A stretch of 5,890 nucleotides of DNA, taken from NCBI GenBank assembly GCA_002792915.1, contig PFPF01000065.1, forward strand, positions 1-5,890, in the 5' to 3' direction. Positions 5,746 to 5,890 of the stretch are shown piece by piece. The stretch's first letter is position 1; each line of letters opens with the position of its first letter. A program made the position numbers and the translations under genes. The notes under the pieces are model-generated. The model searched no databases and was not told where the DNA came from. It worked only from the letters and a program-made list of their open reading frames with translations. Origin of the DNA: Candidatus Micrarchaeota archaeon CG_4_10_14_0_2_um_filter_60_11 (lineage in GTDB: Archaea; Micrarchaeota; Micrarchaeia; Norongarragalinales; Norongarragalinaceae).

Positions 5746-5795
5746 AGGCAGCGCAGGGGGCAAAAGACCTGCGCTAGAAAAGAAGCGCCGAAAAA
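5746..5795 (+). other. 50-base tRNA-Gly intron at position 37/38
   Basis: The intron lies at the canonical archaeal site, just 3' of the anticodon. It contains an 8-bp perfect stem AGCGCAGG/CCTGCGCT (5750-5757, 5768-5775) with a 10-base loop, a possible GGC/GCC pairing (5747-5749, 5787-5789), and an A-rich 3' end. By eye I cannot find a clear canonical bulge-helix-bulge with a 4-bp central helix, so the splicing endonuclease may accept a relaxed form. Confidence 0.75.
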
Positions 5796-5834
5796 AGCTC
5801 GCGATTCGGGTTCGATTCCCGACAGCCGCATCAT

Positions 5835-5863
5835 GTCGCGCGGCTTATTTTTTCCCGCGCGAC
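5835..5863. terminator. Convergent 9-bp GC-rich hairpin with T-rich loop
   Basis: GTCGCGCGG (5835-5843) pairs with CCGCGCGAC (5855-5863) around an 11-base loop containing six T bases (5848-5853) on the plus strand. It starts four bases after the tRNA-Gly ends, and its loop covers the stop codon of the probable minus-strand gene. The plus-strand T-run is a reasonable terminator for the tRNA. A role for the minus strand is less clear. Confidence 0.5.
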
Positions 5864-5890
5864 TCCTCAAGCAGCGCCTCGACTTTTTTG
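5845..5890 (-). CDS. C-terminal end of an unidentified minus-strand protein
   Basis: On the minus strand an open frame runs from the window edge to TAA (5847-5845) and encodes KKVEALLEESRGKK at its end. The charged, helical, lysine-ending tail and codons rich in G/C at position 3 look like a genuine protein C-terminus. Only 14 residues are visible, so the family cannot be named. If real, it converges on tRNA-Gly with 14 bases between the tRNA end and the stop codon. Confidence 0.4.
   Translation of the reverse strand, partial: KKVEALLEESRGKK

Larger units (their letters stand above)
5710..5830 (+). tRNA. trnG: tRNA-Gly (anticodon CCC), intron-containing
   Basis: Exons are 5710-5745 and 5796-5830, giving a 71-base mature tRNA. 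The acceptor GCGGCTG (5710-5716) pairs fully with CAGCCGC (5823-5829); the discriminator is A5830. The D arm GTCT/TGAT has one U-U mismatch and loop AGTGGCA. The anticodon stem CGAGC (5735-5739) pairs with GCTCG (5797-5801), leaving mature loop TTCCCAA with anticodon CCC (5742-5744). The T stem TCGGG/CCCGA has loop TTCGATT. C2-G71, the GCGGC start, A73 and the short D loop agree with glycine. Because A bases flank both junctions, the exact splice point can slide by a base or two without changing the product. A slide giving anticodon CCA (Trp) is formally possible but fits the body poorly. CCA is not encoded. Confidence 0.9.

Noticed and set aside
5516..5746. Minus-strand frame with a repeated NHATRPQP peptide
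   Set aside because: The peptide repeat is only the translation of the duplicated tRNA-Gly 5' end.

Overview
The window looks archaeal. It has A/T-rich TATA-type boxes about 25-28 bases upstream of genes, apparently leaderless start codons, T-run terminators without classic stem-loops, a GTG start, a tRNA with an anticodon-loop intron, and no encoded CCA on the tRNAs. Base composition is G+C-rich, with strong G/C preference at third codon positions. The surface proteins, with cysteine-rich modules of the CGDG...C type and very short intergenic gaps, suggest a DPANN-type genome such as Micrarchaeota or Diapherotrites. That placement is an inference.

Layout, left to right: (1) the 3' part of a secreted or surface cysteine-peptidase-like protein of the C25/gingipain-like clan CD type, 1-1311, with no visible start; (2) an intronless tRNA-Phe(GAA) with its own TATA box; (3) a complete secreted C25-like peptidase, 1514-3070, followed after one base by (4) a small membrane-anchored protein with 24 cysteines, 3072-3896, probably in the same operon; (5) after a T-run terminator, a separate leaderless gene for an extracellular transglutaminase-like protein held by a C-terminal membrane helix, 3949-5568; (6) a promoter-driven copy of the 5' half of a tRNA-Gly, ending in a strong hairpin and a T-run; (7) a complete tRNA-Gly(CCC) with a 50-base intron; (8) at the right edge, a probable minus-strand gene end converging on the tRNA.

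All four main proteins act outside the cytoplasm. Two peptidase-like proteins, a disulfide-rich anchored protein and a transglutaminase-fold protein point to cell-surface protein processing or envelope remodelling. Nothing in the sequence proves that they form one pathway.

The most unusual part is 5570-5830. A 27-base exact copy of the tRNA-Gly 5' end has its own TATA box at the tRNA-like distance but no 3' half. It is followed by an 11-bp hairpin whose tip is the exact complement of the anticodon loop of the neighbouring tRNA-Gly(CCC). It may be a split-tRNA half, a regulatory tRNA-half RNA, or a recombination scar.
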